This document shows positions 16,377-25,656 of a stretch of 64,000 nucleotides of DNA, piece by piece. The stretch's first letter is position 1; every line of letters starts with the position of its first letter. Origin of the DNA: Nocardia cyriacigeorgica (lineage in GTDB: Bacteria > Actinomycetota > Actinomycetes > Mycobacteriales > Mycobacteriaceae). Both the position numbers and the translations under genes were made by a program. Below the pieces are notes generated by a model that saw only the letters and a program-made list of their open reading frames with translations, was not told the DNA's origin and searched no databases. The stretch covers positions 310,001 through 374,000 of the forward strand of contig NZ_JARWNX010000062.1 in the NCBI RefSeq assembly GCF_029868385.1, in the 5' to 3' direction.

Positions 16377-17237
16377 ATGACCGCCACGGGCGCGCCGGTC
16401 GTCGTCGGGGCCGATGGATCTTCTTCGGCCATGGGCGCGGTGCGGTGGGCGGCCGCCGACGCCGCCAGGCACGGCTGCCCGCTGCACATCGTGTACGCGA
16501 TCGGGGTGCCGATCGATGTGGGCCCCACCCTCGGATACGCACCGATCGACGCCGAAACCTATCGCAAAGCCGGGCAGGACGCACTCACCGACGCCGGTGC
16601 CGCCGCGCGTGCTGCGGCCGCCCCGATCGGCGATATCGAGATCGAGACGTTCGTGCGGGAAGCGGCGCCGGTCCCACTGCTGCGCGATCGTTCGACCTCG
16701 GCCAGGTTGCTGGTCGTCGGTAGCCGCGGTCTCGGGGCATTGCGGCGCGGCCTGCTCGGTTCGGTGAGCACGTCGCTGGCCCGGCACGCCCACTGCCCGG
16801 TCGCGATCATCACCGAATCACCCGAACGCACCGATGGCCCCGTGGTGGTCGGCACCGACTGCTCCCCCACCAGTGTCCGCGCCCTCGACATCGCCTTCGA
16901 CCAGGCAGCACGACGCGGCGCCGAACTGGTCGCGGTGCTGGCCTGGTCGGAGTTCTACCGGTATCTCTCGCGGGCCGAACTGGCGGCCGAGGCCGAGGCC
17001 CGGCTCTCGGAGACGTTGGCGCCGTTGCGCGCTCGGTATCCCGAGGTCCCGGTGCGCCGGGTCGTCGCCGAGGATCGTCCCGCGCGATTGCTGCTCAGCA
17101 CCTGCGCGCGGGCTCAGCTCCTCGTGGTCGGTAGTCACGGGCACGGCGGTTTCGTCGGCATGACTCTCGGCTCGGTCAGTCAGGCGGTGCTGCACGCCAC
17201 CGACTGTCCGGTGATCATCGCCCGCGCCCGGCCTTGA
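16377..17237 (+). CDS. Tandem universal stress protein
   Basis: 286 aa with two UspA domains (about 8-145 and 155-285). Each half ends with the ATP-binding loop typical of Usp: VVGSRGLGALRRGLLGSVST in the first and VVGSHGHGGFVGMTLGSVSQ in the second (G-x2-G-x9-G-S/T). Tandem Usps of this kind bind ATP in mycobacteria and are induced by hypoxia. The ATG at 16377 is 10 bp after the nitroreductase stop, so both are probably one operon. The gene ends convergent to the uvrA-like gene. Confidence 0.88.
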   Translation: MTATGAPVVVGADGSSSAMGAVRWAAADAARHGCPLHIVYAIGVPIDVGPTLGYAPIDAETYRKAGQDALTDAGAAARAAAAPIGDIEIETFVREAAPVPLLRDRSTSARLLVVGSRGLGALRRGLLGSVSTSLARHAHCPVAIITESPERTDGPVVVGTDCSPTSVRALDIAFDQAARRGAELVAVLAWSEFYRYLSRAELAAEAEARLSETLAPLRARYPEVPVRRVVAEDRPARLLLSTCARAQLLVVGSHGHGGFVGMTLGSVSQAVLHATDCPVIIARARP

Positions 17238-17301
17238 ACGCCGCACTACGGCACAGCGCAATCGCCGCGCCGGAGTCCACCGATGGGGGTGTGCCCTCGC
17301 C

Positions 17302-17323
17302 GAACCGGACGGGTCACCGGTTC
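17302..17323. terminator. Short hairpin between convergent usp and uvrA-like genes
   Basis: GAACCGG (17302-17308) pairs with CCGGTTC (17317-17323) around an 8-nt loop. The right arm reaches into the stop codon of the minus-strand uvrA-like gene. The stem is modest, so terminator activity is only probable. Confidence 0.45.
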
Positions 17324-19583
17324 AGCGCGTCATCTCGCGCAGCGCGCGGCCGGTGGCCGACTCGGCGCACGCCCCGAGTTGTTCGGGAGTTCCCTCGTAG
17401 ACGACGCGTCCGCCGTGCCGGCCGGGACCTGGTCCCAGGTCGATCACCCGATCGGCGCGCCGGATGACCTCCAGGTTGTGTTCGATCACCACCACGGTGT
17501 CGCCCTTGCCGACCAGGGCGTCCAGCACTCCGAGCAGGGTATCGATATCGGACAGGTGCAGGCCGGTGGTCGGCTCGTCGAGGATGTAGAGGGTGTGGTC
17601 GGCGCGGGCGGCGAGTTCCTTGGCGATCTTCAAGCGCTGGCATTCACCGCCGGACAGTGTGCTCAACGATTGGCCCAGGCGCAGATAGCCGAGGCCGACC
17701 TCGGCGATATGGCCGAGCGCCGCCGTGATCGCCGGTGCGGTCAGGCGACGCAAGGCCTCGGCGACGGTGAGATCGTCGATATCGGCGATCGATAGGCCGT
17801 CGACCCGATAGCCGAGCACCTCCTCGGTGAAGCGGCGTCCACCGCAGGTTTCGCAGACCATCTCCTGACCGTCCATGAAGGCCAGATCGGTGTAGATCAC
17901 GCCGAGGCCCTTGCACGCCGGACAGGCACCGGCGGAGTTGGCGCTGAACAGCGCGGCGGGGACGGCGTTGTGGCGGGCGAACAGCTGCCGGACCGCCGGT
18001 GCGATGCCGGTGTAGGTGATCGGGGTCGAGCGCCGGTTGGTACTCACCGGACGCTGGTCGACGATGGTGGCCGGATGCTGAGCCGCCAGCTCGGCGGCCA
18101 GACTCGACTTGCCGGAGCCCGCGACACCGGTGAGTACGGTGAGAACTCCGGTCGGGATGTCGACGTCGATGCCGGTGAGGTTGTTGCGGGTGGCGTTCTC
18201 GATCCGGATCTTCCCGGTCGCCGTCCGCGGCGGGCGCGGTGCGCGATCCGCACGCAGCCCGCGCCCGGTCGGGGTGTCGGCGTGCCGCAGCTCGGCGAAA
18301 TCGCCCTGGAACACCACGCGTCCGCCGTCGACACCGGCGCCGGGCCCGATCTCGATGATCTGATCCGCGATCCGCATGACATCGGGATCGTGCTCGACCA
18401 CCAGCACCGCATTGCCCTTGTCCCGCAACTGTTTCAACAAGGTGGTCATCGACCGCACATCGTGCGGATGCAGTCCGATGGTCGGTTCGTCGAAGACGTA
18501 GAGCATCTCGGTGAGGCTGCTGCCCAGATGACGTACCGTCTTGATCCGCTGCGATTCTCCACCGGAGAGGGTGAGCGTCGGCCGTGACAGGGTCAGGTAA
18601 CCCAGGCCGATGGTGCGCAGTGCGAGGAGCCGGTCGCGCAGTGCCGCCACCACCGGCGCCACCTTCGGCTCCCGGACCCCGGTGACGATATCGGCCAGCT
18701 CCCCCACTTCCCTGCGGCCCAGTTCGGCGATCGTCTGCCCGAGCACCCGCGCGGTGCGCGCCGCCTCGTTCAGCCGGTCACCGCCGCAGGCGCCGCACTG
18801 CGCGGTGCGGGTGAAGCGTTGCACCACCGCTTGTTTACGCTCCGACATCTCATCGGAGGTGTGCAGATAGACCCGCTCGAATCGTTCGATGACGCCCTCG
18901 TAGTCCTTCGGCGGCCGGGTGCCGAGCCGGGCGGCCGCCGCGCCGCCGTACAGCAGCGCCGTCCGTTCCTCGGGGGTCCAGTCCCGCAGCGGTGTCTGCG
19001 GATCGAAGGTGCCGATATCCGCGTACTGCCGATACCAGTGTTTGCCATTGCCGAAGCCGGGCAACAGGATCGCGCCCTGCTCGAGGGATCGGTCCAGATC
19101 GAGCACGCGGTCGACATCGGTGGTGAGGGTCTGTCCCAATCCGGCGCACGCCGGGCACATACCCGCCGGATCGTTGAACGAGAAGTGGTTCGACTCCCCC
19201 ACATACGGTTCACTCACCCGCGAGAACAGCAGGCGCAGATAGGTGTAGGCGTCGGTGATGGTCCCGACGGTGGACCGTGCGTTACCGCCGAGGCGCTTCT
19301 GATCGATCACCACCACCGGCGACAACCCGTCGATCGAATCCACCTGCGGGCGGTGCCAGCGCGGTAGCCGGTTGCGGACAAACGGCGGGTAGGTCTCGTT
19401 GAGCTGGTAGCCCGCCTCGGCGGCGATGGTGTCGAACACCAGCGAGGATTTACCGGAGCCGGAGACTCCGGCGAAGACCACCAGCCGCCCACGTGGCACG
19501 TCGATATCGATACTGCGCAGATTGTGGGTACGCGCCGCCCTGATGCGGATCGAACGCACCGGGCCGGTGTCAGAGGAAGTCAT
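17322..19583 (-). CDS. Short UvrA paralogue (UvrA2/DrrC-like ABC ATPase)
   Basis: 753 aa, compared with about 950 for housekeeping UvrA. It has two ABC ATPase units with Walker A GVSGSGKSS (about residue 40) and GVAGSGKSS (about 480), signatures LSGGESQRIK and LSGGECQRLK, and Walker B segments FDEPTIGLH and LDEPTTGLH. Zinc-finger pairs CPAC/CGAC and CPAC/CETC are present. The stretch between the first Walker A and the first zinc-finger pair is too short to hold the UvrB-binding domain, as in UvrA2 and drug-resistance (DrrC-type) proteins. It probably acts in intercalator or DNA-damage tolerance independently of UvrB. It is divergent from the WYL regulator; start ATG 19583. Confidence 0.88.
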   Translation of the reverse strand: MTSSDTGPVRSIRIRAARTHNLRSIDIDVPRGRLVVFAGVSGSGKSSLVFDTIAAEAGYQLNETYPPFVRNRLPRWHRPQVDSIDGLSPVVVIDQKRLGGNARSTVGTITDAYTYLRLLFSRVSEPYVGESNHFSFNDPAGMCPACAGLGQTLTTDVDRVLDLDRSLEQGAILLPGFGNGKHWYRQYADIGTFDPQTPLRDWTPEERTALLYGGAAAARLGTRPPKDYEGVIERFERVYLHTSDEMSERKQAVVQRFTRTAQCGACGGDRLNEAARTARVLGQTIAELGRREVGELADIVTGVREPKVAPVVAALRDRLLALRTIGLGYLTLSRPTLTLSGGESQRIKTVRHLGSSLTEMLYVFDEPTIGLHPHDVRSMTTLLKQLRDKGNAVLVVEHDPDVMRIADQIIEIGPGAGVDGGRVVFQGDFAELRHADTPTGRGLRADRAPRPPRTATGKIRIENATRNNLTGIDVDIPTGVLTVLTGVAGSGKSSLAAELAAQHPATIVDQRPVSTNRRSTPITYTGIAPAVRQLFARHNAVPAALFSANSAGACPACKGLGVIYTDLAFMDGQEMVCETCGGRRFTEEVLGYRVDGLSIADIDDLTVAEALRRLTAPAITAALGHIAEVGLGYLRLGQSLSTLSGGECQRLKIAKELAARADHTLYILDEPTTGLHLSDIDTLLGVLDALVGKGDTVVVIEHNLEVIRRADRVIDLGPGPGRHGGRVVYEGTPEQLGACAESATGRALREMTR

Positions 19584-19644
19584 CACTCGACCGTAGGACC
19601 AGATGCGGCCGGATCCTGACCGCAATTCGGGGCAGAATCGAGGT

Positions 19645-20622
19645 ATGTCCGACACCACCGGCCGGATGCTGGAACTGCTGGCCACTCTGCAAACCGGCCG
19701 ACGTTTCAGCGGCCGAGATCTGTCGGCGCGCCTGGCGATCAGCCCGCGCACCCTGCGCCGCGACGTCGACCGCCTGCGCGCCTACGGCTATCCCGTTCTC
19801 ACCCAGCCCGGCCCGACGGGCTACTACCGCCTGGCCGCGGGCCGCACCCTGCCACCGCTGGTCCTCGACGACGACGAAGCCGTGGCCACACTCATCGCGC
19901 TGGCCCTGTTGGGCGCCACCACCCCCGACGAGGTATCCGGCACCGCACGCACCGATATCGGTGCTGCCGCCGACCGCGCCTTCGGCAAGATCGACCAGTT
20001 CCTGCCCACCCGGTTGCGGCTGCGCGCCGAGGCCGTCCGCAGTTCGCTCGAGGCGGCCCCGCTCACCGCACCGTCGGTCGAGGCCGAATTGCTGTCACTG
20101 CTCGGCGCGGCGGCCGCCGGACATGAACGTGTCCGCTTCGACTACGCGGACAAGACCGGGGCGCGCTCGGTGCGTCGGGTCGAGCCGTACCGGCAGGTCA
20201 ACCTGCATCTGCGCTGGTATCTGCTGGCCTGGGATCTCGATCGCGCCGATTGGCGCACCTTCCGCATCGACCGGATCACCGAGGCGGCGACCACGGGCGC
20301 CCGTTTCACGCCGCGACCGCTACCCGCCGAATCCGGTATCGCCTATCTCCGTGCCGGGCTCACCGCCCGCCGATATCGCGCGGTCGCCACCGTCGACGCG
20401 TCCGCCGCGACCATCCGCGATGCCCTGAAATTCCAGGACTGCGATATCGAGACGCTGTCGGCGGACCGATCCCGAGTGATCACGCGGGTGGACTCGTTCG
20501 AATGGCTGGTGCTCCAACTCGCGCTCACCGGAGCCGATTTCGTCATCGAGGAACCGGCCGAGTTCCGCGATCGGTGTCGCGAACTGGGCGAGCGGCTACA
20601 GCACGCGGCCGGACCGCCCTGA
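19645..20622 (+). CDS. WYL-domain DNA-binding transcriptional regulator
   Basis: 325 aa YafY/PafBC-like regulator. The N-terminal winged helix (about 1-60) carries FSGRDLSARLAISPRTLRRD. The WYL domain (about 140-215) contains VRFDYADKTGARSVRRVEPY and LRWYLLAWDLDRADWRTFRI, with the W-Y-L triad in RWYLL. A C-terminal WCX-like extension follows. WYL regulators sense nucleic-acid or nucleotide ligands and often control DNA-damage genes. The divergent uvrA-like gene, 61 bp away start to start, is the probable target. The start is ATG 19645 behind GAGGT. Confidence 0.86.
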   Translation: MSDTTGRMLELLATLQTGRRFSGRDLSARLAISPRTLRRDVDRLRAYGYPVLTQPGPTGYYRLAAGRTLPPLVLDDDEAVATLIALALLGATTPDEVSGTARTDIGAAADRAFGKIDQFLPTRLRLRAEAVRSSLEAAPLTAPSVEAELLSLLGAAAAGHERVRFDYADKTGARSVRRVEPYRQVNLHLRWYLLAWDLDRADWRTFRIDRITEAATTGARFTPRPLPAESGIAYLRAGLTARRYRAVATVDASAATIRDALKFQDCDIETLSADRSRVITRVDSFEWLVLQLALTGADFVIEEPAEFRDRCRELGERLQHAAGPP

Positions 20623-20632
20623 GCGGGTTCGA

Positions 20633-21679
20633 TCAGCGGGACAGGAATTCGTCGATAACGCGCCAGGTGGTTTCGCGGGCGGTGGGCCCGGCCAGAATGC
20701 CGAGGTGACCGCCCGGAACCTCCTCGAACCGCACCTCGGCCGCGCCGGTGAGCACATCCTGTCCGGCCCGCGCGGCAGCGGCCGGGACCACCAGATCGGT
20801 GCGGCTGCCGAGGATCAGCACCGGACAGGTGAGCTTCGCGGTCTCCACCACCAGATCCGAGCGTAAGCGGATGGTGCCGGTGACCAGTTCGTTGCGCAGG
20901 ATGAACGACCGGTGGATCTGCCGATAGAGGCGGCCCGGATAGCCGGGCATCATCGCCATGAACCGGTCGATGGCCTCCATGCGGGCCAGTGCGTCCTCGT
21001 CGAGAATATTGCGGGCCACGAACAGCGGGCGGGTGAGTTCGCGCTGGAAGGCCTGCACCCGGAACCCGGTGCGCACGATGTAGCTGGGAATTCCGCCGAA
21101 CACCCGGGTCGCGAGGTCGACCTCACGCCCGCCGGTCACCGCGCCGAGCAGACGCAGCGGCGCCACGGTGAGGGTGTCGCGCTGGTCGAACGGCGGGGCG
21201 ATGGCGGTGATGGAGGCGATCGGCAGATCCGCGTGCCCGGCCCCGGCCAGCACCGCGAGAATGCCACCGAGCGACCAGCCGATGACCTCCACCGCGGCGC
21301 CGTCATGCTCTTGGCTGACCCGCCGGATGGCGGTCGGGACGATATCGTGAGTCCATTCCTCGAGCCCGAGATCGCGGTCGGCGTAGGTCATCTCGCCGTA
21401 GTCGATGACATAGGGCTGTCTGCCGGTGTCCAGCAGGAACCGCACGAAGCTCTGCCCGTCGCGCAGATCGAAGCATGCGGGGGTGACCGCGAGCGGCGGC
21501 ACCAGCAGCACCGGGCGGTGCGCGGACGGTTCGGCGCGGTCGAACCGGCGCAGGCAGCGGTGCGGTTCGTCGTAGACGACGGTGGACGGTGTCGGCGCGT
21601 ACGGCTCGATACCGTCGCCGAACGACAGTGCCCAGACGTTGCGCGCAGCGCGCGGCAGATCCCCCACAAGCGAAACCAT
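20633..21679 (-). CDS. PhaC-like alpha/beta hydrolase with a Ser nucleophile
   Basis: 348 aa alpha/beta-hydrolase related to polyhydroxyalkanoate synthases (LLVPPLAVTPACFDLRDGQS, then VIDYGEM). The nucleophile elbow is EVIGWSLGG with Ser136 where PHA synthases have Cys (G-x-C-x-G). The later Asp (SRTDLVVP) and the conserved His (VPGGHLGIL) complete a triad. It is therefore more likely an acyl hydrolase or depolymerase than a polymerase. The ATG at 21679 is preferred; a GTG at 21694 would add five residues. It is divergent from the ABC exporter and shares with it the palindromic operator at 21717-21742. Confidence 0.78.
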   Translation of the reverse strand: MVSLVGDLPRAARNVWALSFGDGIEPYAPTPSTVVYDEPHRCLRRFDRAEPSAHRPVLLVPPLAVTPACFDLRDGQSFVRFLLDTGRQPYVIDYGEMTYADRDLGLEEWTHDIVPTAIRRVSQEHDGAAVEVIGWSLGGILAVLAGAGHADLPIASITAIAPPFDQRDTLTVAPLRLLGAVTGGREVDLATRVFGGIPSYIVRTGFRVQAFQRELTRPLFVARNILDEDALARMEAIDRFMAMMPGYPGRLYRQIHRSFILRNELVTGTIRLRSDLVVETAKLTCPVLILGSRTDLVVPAAAARAGQDVLTGAAEVRFEEVPGGHLGILAGPTARETTWRVIDEFLSR

Positions 21680-21716
21680 GTGTGTGCCCCTCAACGCCTT
21701 TCAACCTCGGCAACGC

Positions 21717-21742
21717 GTTAACTTACTATACGGTAAGTTAAC
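21717..21742. promoter_or_regulatory. Perfect palindrome, probable TetR-family operator
   Basis: GTTAACTTAC (21717-21726) and GTAAGTTAAC (21733-21742) are perfect inverted 10-bp arms around TATACG. It lies between the divergent PhaC-like gene and the ABC exporter, 38 bp from the first start and 63 bp from the second. The TTAC-N6-GTAA core is typical of TetR/AcrR operators. No TetR gene adjoins it. Confidence 0.7.
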
Positions 21743-21804
21743 CGCGGCTCTCAAATTGTGGCAACGATCACTCGGCGCCCGAGCTGGTCGAATACCGTTG
21801 AGAG

Positions 21805-22716
21805 ATGTCTGCGGCAATCGATATGTCGAACCTGGTCAAAACCTTCGGCCGGACCCGCGCGCTGGACGGACTCGACCTACAGGTCACCACCGGTGAGGTG
21901 CACGGCTTCCTCGGCCCCAACGGCGCCGGGAAGTCGACCACCATCCGGGTGCTGCTCGGCCTGCTCCGCGCCGACAGCGGCACCGTCCGACTACTCGACG
22001 GAGACCCGTGGGAGCAGACCGCCGAACTACATCGGCGCCTGGCCTACGTCCCCGGCGATGTGAACCTGTGGCCGAACCTCAGCGGCGGTGAGGTGATCGA
22101 TCTGCTCGGCACACTGCGCGGCGGCCTCGACGAGAAGCGCCGTGCCGAACTGCTGGAGCGTTTCGACCTCGACCCGACGAAGAAGGGCCGCACCTACTCC
22201 AAGGGCAATCGGCAGAAGGTGGCGCTGGTGGCGGCGCTGTCCTCCGATGTGGAGCTGCTGATGTTGGACGAACCGACCTCCGGGCTCGATCCGCTCATGG
22301 AGGCGGTCTTCCAGGAGTGCATCGATGAGATCAAGAACGAGGGCCGCACGGTGCTGCTGTCCAGCCATATCCTGGCCCAGGTCGAGGCGCTGTGCGATCG
22401 GGTGACCATCATCCGGCACGGTAAGGCGATCGAATCCGGCAGCCTCGCCGATCTGCGCCATCTGACCAGGACCTCCATCTCCTGCGAGACCGTCCGCCCG
22501 CCGACCGGACTCGACGAACTGACCGGAGTCCACGATCTGGTGGTGGAGGGCAACCGGGCCCGATTCCAGGTCGACACCGTCGATCTGGACCCGGCGATCA
22601 GCCATCTCTCCGGATTCGGCATCCGCACCCTGACCAGCCAGCCACCGACCCTCGAGGAGCTGTTCCTGCGGCATTACGGCGATGAACTCGCCGCCTCGGG
22701 GGTGCAGGAATCATGA
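21805..22716 (+). CDS. ABC exporter ATP-binding protein
   Basis: 303 aa ATPase of the drug/polyketide-exporter type. Walker A is GPNGAGKSTT (about residue 38), Walker B is LLMLDEPTSGLDPL, and the H-loop is LSSHIL. The signature is degenerate (TYSKGNRQKVAL instead of LSGGQ), as in several exporters of this class. The C-terminal 80 residues are an accessory domain. It works with the permease encoded 4 bp overlapping downstream. Start ATG 21805. Expression is probably controlled from the upstream palindrome. Confidence 0.88.
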   Translation: MSAAIDMSNLVKTFGRTRALDGLDLQVTTGEVHGFLGPNGAGKSTTIRVLLGLLRADSGTVRLLDGDPWEQTAELHRRLAYVPGDVNLWPNLSGGEVIDLLGTLRGGLDEKRRAELLERFDLDPTKKGRTYSKGNRQKVALVAALSSDVELLMLDEPTSGLDPLMEAVFQECIDEIKNEGRTVLLSSHILAQVEALCDRVTIIRHGKAIESGSLADLRHLTRTSISCETVRPPTGLDELTGVHDLVVEGNRARFQVDTVDLDPAISHLSGFGIRTLTSQPPTLEELFLRHYGDELAASGVQES

Positions 22717-24302
22717 CCACGACCACCCTCACCGGGACCGGGACGCTCACCCGCTTCTTCCTGCGCCGCGAACGGATCGCACTGATCTGCTGGATCCTCG
22801 GCGGCATGTTCGTCTACTACTCGCAGGCGGTCGGCGTCGATCTCGCCTATCCGAACCAGGCCGACCTGGATCGGGTCGCCGCCAGCATGGAAGGCAACGC
22901 CGCCATGATCGCCATGGCGGGCCCGCCGCGGGTGCTCGACACCATCGGCGGCCAGGTCGCCTTCCAGGCCAGCGCGTTCGGCATGATCGTGGCCGGATTG
23001 ATGAGCATGTTCCTGGTGGGCCGCCACACCCGCGCCAATGAGGAGACCGGCCGCGATGAACTCATCCGCTCCGGTGTCGTCGGCCGGCACGCCGGTTTCA
23101 CCGCGGCGACCGTCGTTACGGTGCTGGCCGATCTGGTGTTCGGCGCCGCAGTGGCGCTGAGCCTGATCTCCTACGGGCTACCGGCGGCCGGATCGATCGC
23201 CCTCGGCGTCGGCGCCACCTGCGCGGGCCTGGTGTTCATGGCGATCGCGCTGCTGGCGGCCCAGCTCACCGAGAGCACCCGCACCGTCTACGGCATCACC
23301 GGTGCGGCGATCGCGGTGTCGTATGTGCTGCGCGCGGTCGGCGATGTGGGCAACGGTGTGCTGTCGTGGCTGTCGCCGCTGGGCTGGGGCCAGGCCATGC
23401 GGCCCTATGACGGTGAGATCTGGTGGCCTGTGCTGTTGTCGCTTGTGGTGGCGGTCGCAGTGACGGTGGCGGCGCGGCAGGTGCTCGATCACCGCGATTT
23501 CGGCGCCGGTGTGCTGCCACCGCGTCCGGGCCCGGCGCGGGCGGGCGAATCGTTGCGCAGCGCGTTCGGGCTGGCCTGGCATCTGCAACGCGGTTCGTTG
23601 ATCGGCTGGTCGATCGGCATGCTGGCGGCGGGCCTTGCGTTCGGGTCGATCGGCGACGATGTGAGCGATCTGCTCGGCGACGTCGACCTCGCCGAGGTGC
23701 TCGGCCAGGACGTGGGCAGCCTGACCGACGCCTTCTACGCCATGGCGGCCGGACTGCTCGCGCTCATCGGCTCCGCGTTCACGATCTCCTCGGGCCTGCG
23801 ACCACGCGCGGAGGAATCGGCGGGGCGCATCGAACCGCTGCTGTCCACCGGTCTGCCCCGGCTGCGCTGGCTGGCCGGGCATGCGGTCATCATGCTGGCC
23901 GGATCGGCGGTGGTGCTGGCCCTCGGCGGGCTCGGCATGGGGTTGATGTACGGCATCATCGCCGGGGACATGTCCCAGCTGCTCCCTCTGCTCGGCGCGT
24001 CGCTGACCTATCTGCCCGCGGTGTGGGTGCTCGGCGGTATCACGCTGGTGCTCTTCGGTTTCGTGCCGCTGGCCGCCTCGGGGGCGTGGATCGCGCTCGC
24101 CTTCTGTTTCGTGGTGCTGATGTTCGGGTCGACGCTGAAATTCCCGAGCTGGCTGATGAGCATCTCGCCGTTCGACAACATCCCGCTGGTCCCGGCCGTG
24201 GATTTCGCGCCGATGCCCGTGCTCATCACGGCCGTGGTCGCGGTGGCGTTGTGCGCGGCGGGCGCCTTCGGATTCCGGCACCGGGACGTGCAGACCAACT
24301 GA
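22713..24302 (+). CDS. ABC exporter permease (polyketide/antibiotic exporter type)
   Basis: 529 aa integral membrane protein with about 12 hydrophobic segments in two similar halves, the layout of large actinobacterial exporter permeases in which both permease halves are in one chain. Early features are RFFLRRERIALICWILGGMF and, at the start of the second half, FGLAWHLQRGSLIGWSIGML. It starts at ATG 22713, overlapping the ATPase stop (ATGA). The cargo is unknown. Downstream, the transcript meets a perfect 16-bp hairpin. Confidence 0.87.
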   Translation: MTTTTLTGTGTLTRFFLRRERIALICWILGGMFVYYSQAVGVDLAYPNQADLDRVAASMEGNAAMIAMAGPPRVLDTIGGQVAFQASAFGMIVAGLMSMFLVGRHTRANEETGRDELIRSGVVGRHAGFTAATVVTVLADLVFGAAVALSLISYGLPAAGSIALGVGATCAGLVFMAIALLAAQLTESTRTVYGITGAAIAVSYVLRAVGDVGNGVLSWLSPLGWGQAMRPYDGEIWWPVLLSLVVAVAVTVAARQVLDHRDFGAGVLPPRPGPARAGESLRSAFGLAWHLQRGSLIGWSIGMLAAGLAFGSIGDDVSDLLGDVDLAEVLGQDVGSLTDAFYAMAAGLLALIGSAFTISSGLRPRAEESAGRIEPLLSTGLPRLRWLAGHAVIMLAGSAVVLALGGLGMGLMYGIIAGDMSQLLPLLGASLTYLPAVWVLGGITLVLFGFVPLAASGAWIALAFCFVVLMFGSTLKFPSWLMSISPFDNIPLVPAVDFAPMPVLITAVVAVALCAAGAFGFRHRDVQTN

Positions 24303-24363
24303 CAGCGCGATCCGGTGTACCGGCCACTGCCGGTGCGAGGGATCTACAGACAGCACAATGTGT

Positions 24364-24402
24364 TTCGGGCCGCTTCCCGGTACACGCGGGAAGCGGCCCG
24401 AA
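24364..24402. terminator. Perfect 16-bp bidirectional terminator hairpin
   Basis: TTCGGGCCGCTTCCCG (24364-24379) is exactly complementary to CGGGAAGCGGCCCGAA (24387-24402) with a 7-nt loop (GTACACG). It separates the convergent exporter operon and the P450/conservon operon and is symmetrical enough to end both. Confidence 0.85.
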
Positions 24403-24405
24403 CTC

Positions 24406-25656
24406 TCACCCGACGGTCAAGGGCGGCGACGGCGGAAACACCACCGGCATGGCGGCCAACGCCCGGTGGAACGGGCCGGGCCGCCAGGTCAGCTGATCCG
24501 GCGCGACGGCCAGCCGCATCTCCGGCAACACATCCAACAGCTGATCGATCGCGTCCTGCACCACCAGATACGCCACCGATTTCGCCGGGCACGCATGCGG
24601 TCCCGCACTCCACGACAGATGCGATCGGTTGTCGACATAGTGGCCGATGCCGACCTCGGGATCGTTGTTGCACCCGGCCATGCTGATCACGACAGGCTGG
24701 TGGGCGGGCAGCCACACCCCGTCGATGAGAATCGGCTGACGCGGATAGCTCACACAGAAGTTCGCCATCGGCGGATCGGTGAACAGCACCTCGTCGAGCG
24801 CGTCCCGAGTGGACAGACTACCGCCGAGCACACTGCCGCCGAACCGGTCGTCGGTCAGCATCAGCAGCACGGTGTTCACGATCAGATTCTGCTGCGGTTC
24901 GATCCCCGCGCCGTAGAGCGTGACCAGCTGGTGGATCATCTCCTCCTCGGTCAGTGCCGCCGGATGATGCAGCAGCCGGGAGGCGATATCGTCGCCGGGC
25001 GCCGCACGCTTGGCGGTGACCAGTTCCAGCACCGCCTCGGTGATCATCGCGTTGCCCCGTTCGGCGTCGATACCGTCGAAGATGGCCTGCATCCCGGTGG
25101 CCACCCGCTGTCCGAGTTCGGTGGGAAAGCCCAGGATCTCGTTGAGCACGGCGAAGGTCAGCGGGAACGCGTACTGTCCGATCAGCTCGGCGCTGCCGGA
25201 CTCGCAGAACGAGTTGATCAGCGGGATGGCGATCTTCTCGACCGTGCTGTGCAGGGTGTGCAGATCGACCCCGTTGATGGCGGCGGTGTAGGCCTGCCGG
25301 TAGCGGGCGTGCTCGACGCCGGTACTGCGCAACGCCTGCGGCCGCCATTCCAGCAGCGGCAGCACCGGACAATCCGCGGGAATATCCTTCTGCCATACCC
25401 GTGGATCGGCGGGAAAGTGGTCCGGGTCGTTGAGGATTCGCACCGCGGTGCGGTAGCCGATGACGAGGGTGGCCGGTACACCGGGCGCCAGGTCCACCGG
25501 GACGAGCGCGCCGTAGCGTTCACGCATCTCCCGGTAGGCGCGGTGCGGATCGGCGGCGAATTCGGCCGCATAGAGTGAGATACGAGGACCCTCGGTATCC
25601 ATCGGCATCGCGTGCGCGACGGGACAGGATCGGCCGGATTCGGCGAGATGGTGCAT
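24406..25656 (-). CDS. CYP157-like cytochrome P450 lacking ExxR (copy A)
   Basis: 416 aa. The heme-thiolate loop is SWSAGPHACPAK, with Cys356 as ligand. The K-helix position that normally reads ExxR is EVLF (in TRDALDEVLFTDPP), so the Arg is lost. The I-helix reads LYGAGIEPQQ, with Pro at the usual oxygen-activating Thr. These are traits of the conservon-associated CYP157 family. The N-terminus shows the shared cassette CPVAHAMPMDTEGPR. It is the last gene of the conservon operon but is separated from the previous P450 by 341 bp, so it may have its own promoter. Whether it is catalytic is doubtful; a sensory or structural role is possible. Confidence 0.87.
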   Translation of the reverse strand: MHHLAESGRSCPVAHAMPMDTEGPRISLYAAEFAADPHRAYREMRERYGALVPVDLAPGVPATLVIGYRTAVRILNDPDHFPADPRVWQKDIPADCPVLPLLEWRPQALRSTGVEHARYRQAYTAAINGVDLHTLHSTVEKIAIPLINSFCESGSAELIGQYAFPLTFAVLNEILGFPTELGQRVATGMQAIFDGIDAERGNAMITEAVLELVTAKRAAPGDDIASRLLHHPAALTEEEMIHQLVTLYGAGIEPQQNLIVNTVLLMLTDDRFGGSVLGGSLSTRDALDEVLFTDPPMANFCVSYPRQPILIDGVWLPAHQPVVISMAGCNNDPEVGIGHYVDNRSHLSWSAGPHACPAKSVAYLVVQDAIDQLLDVLPEMRLAVAPDQLTWRPGPFHRALAAMPVVFPPSPPLTVG

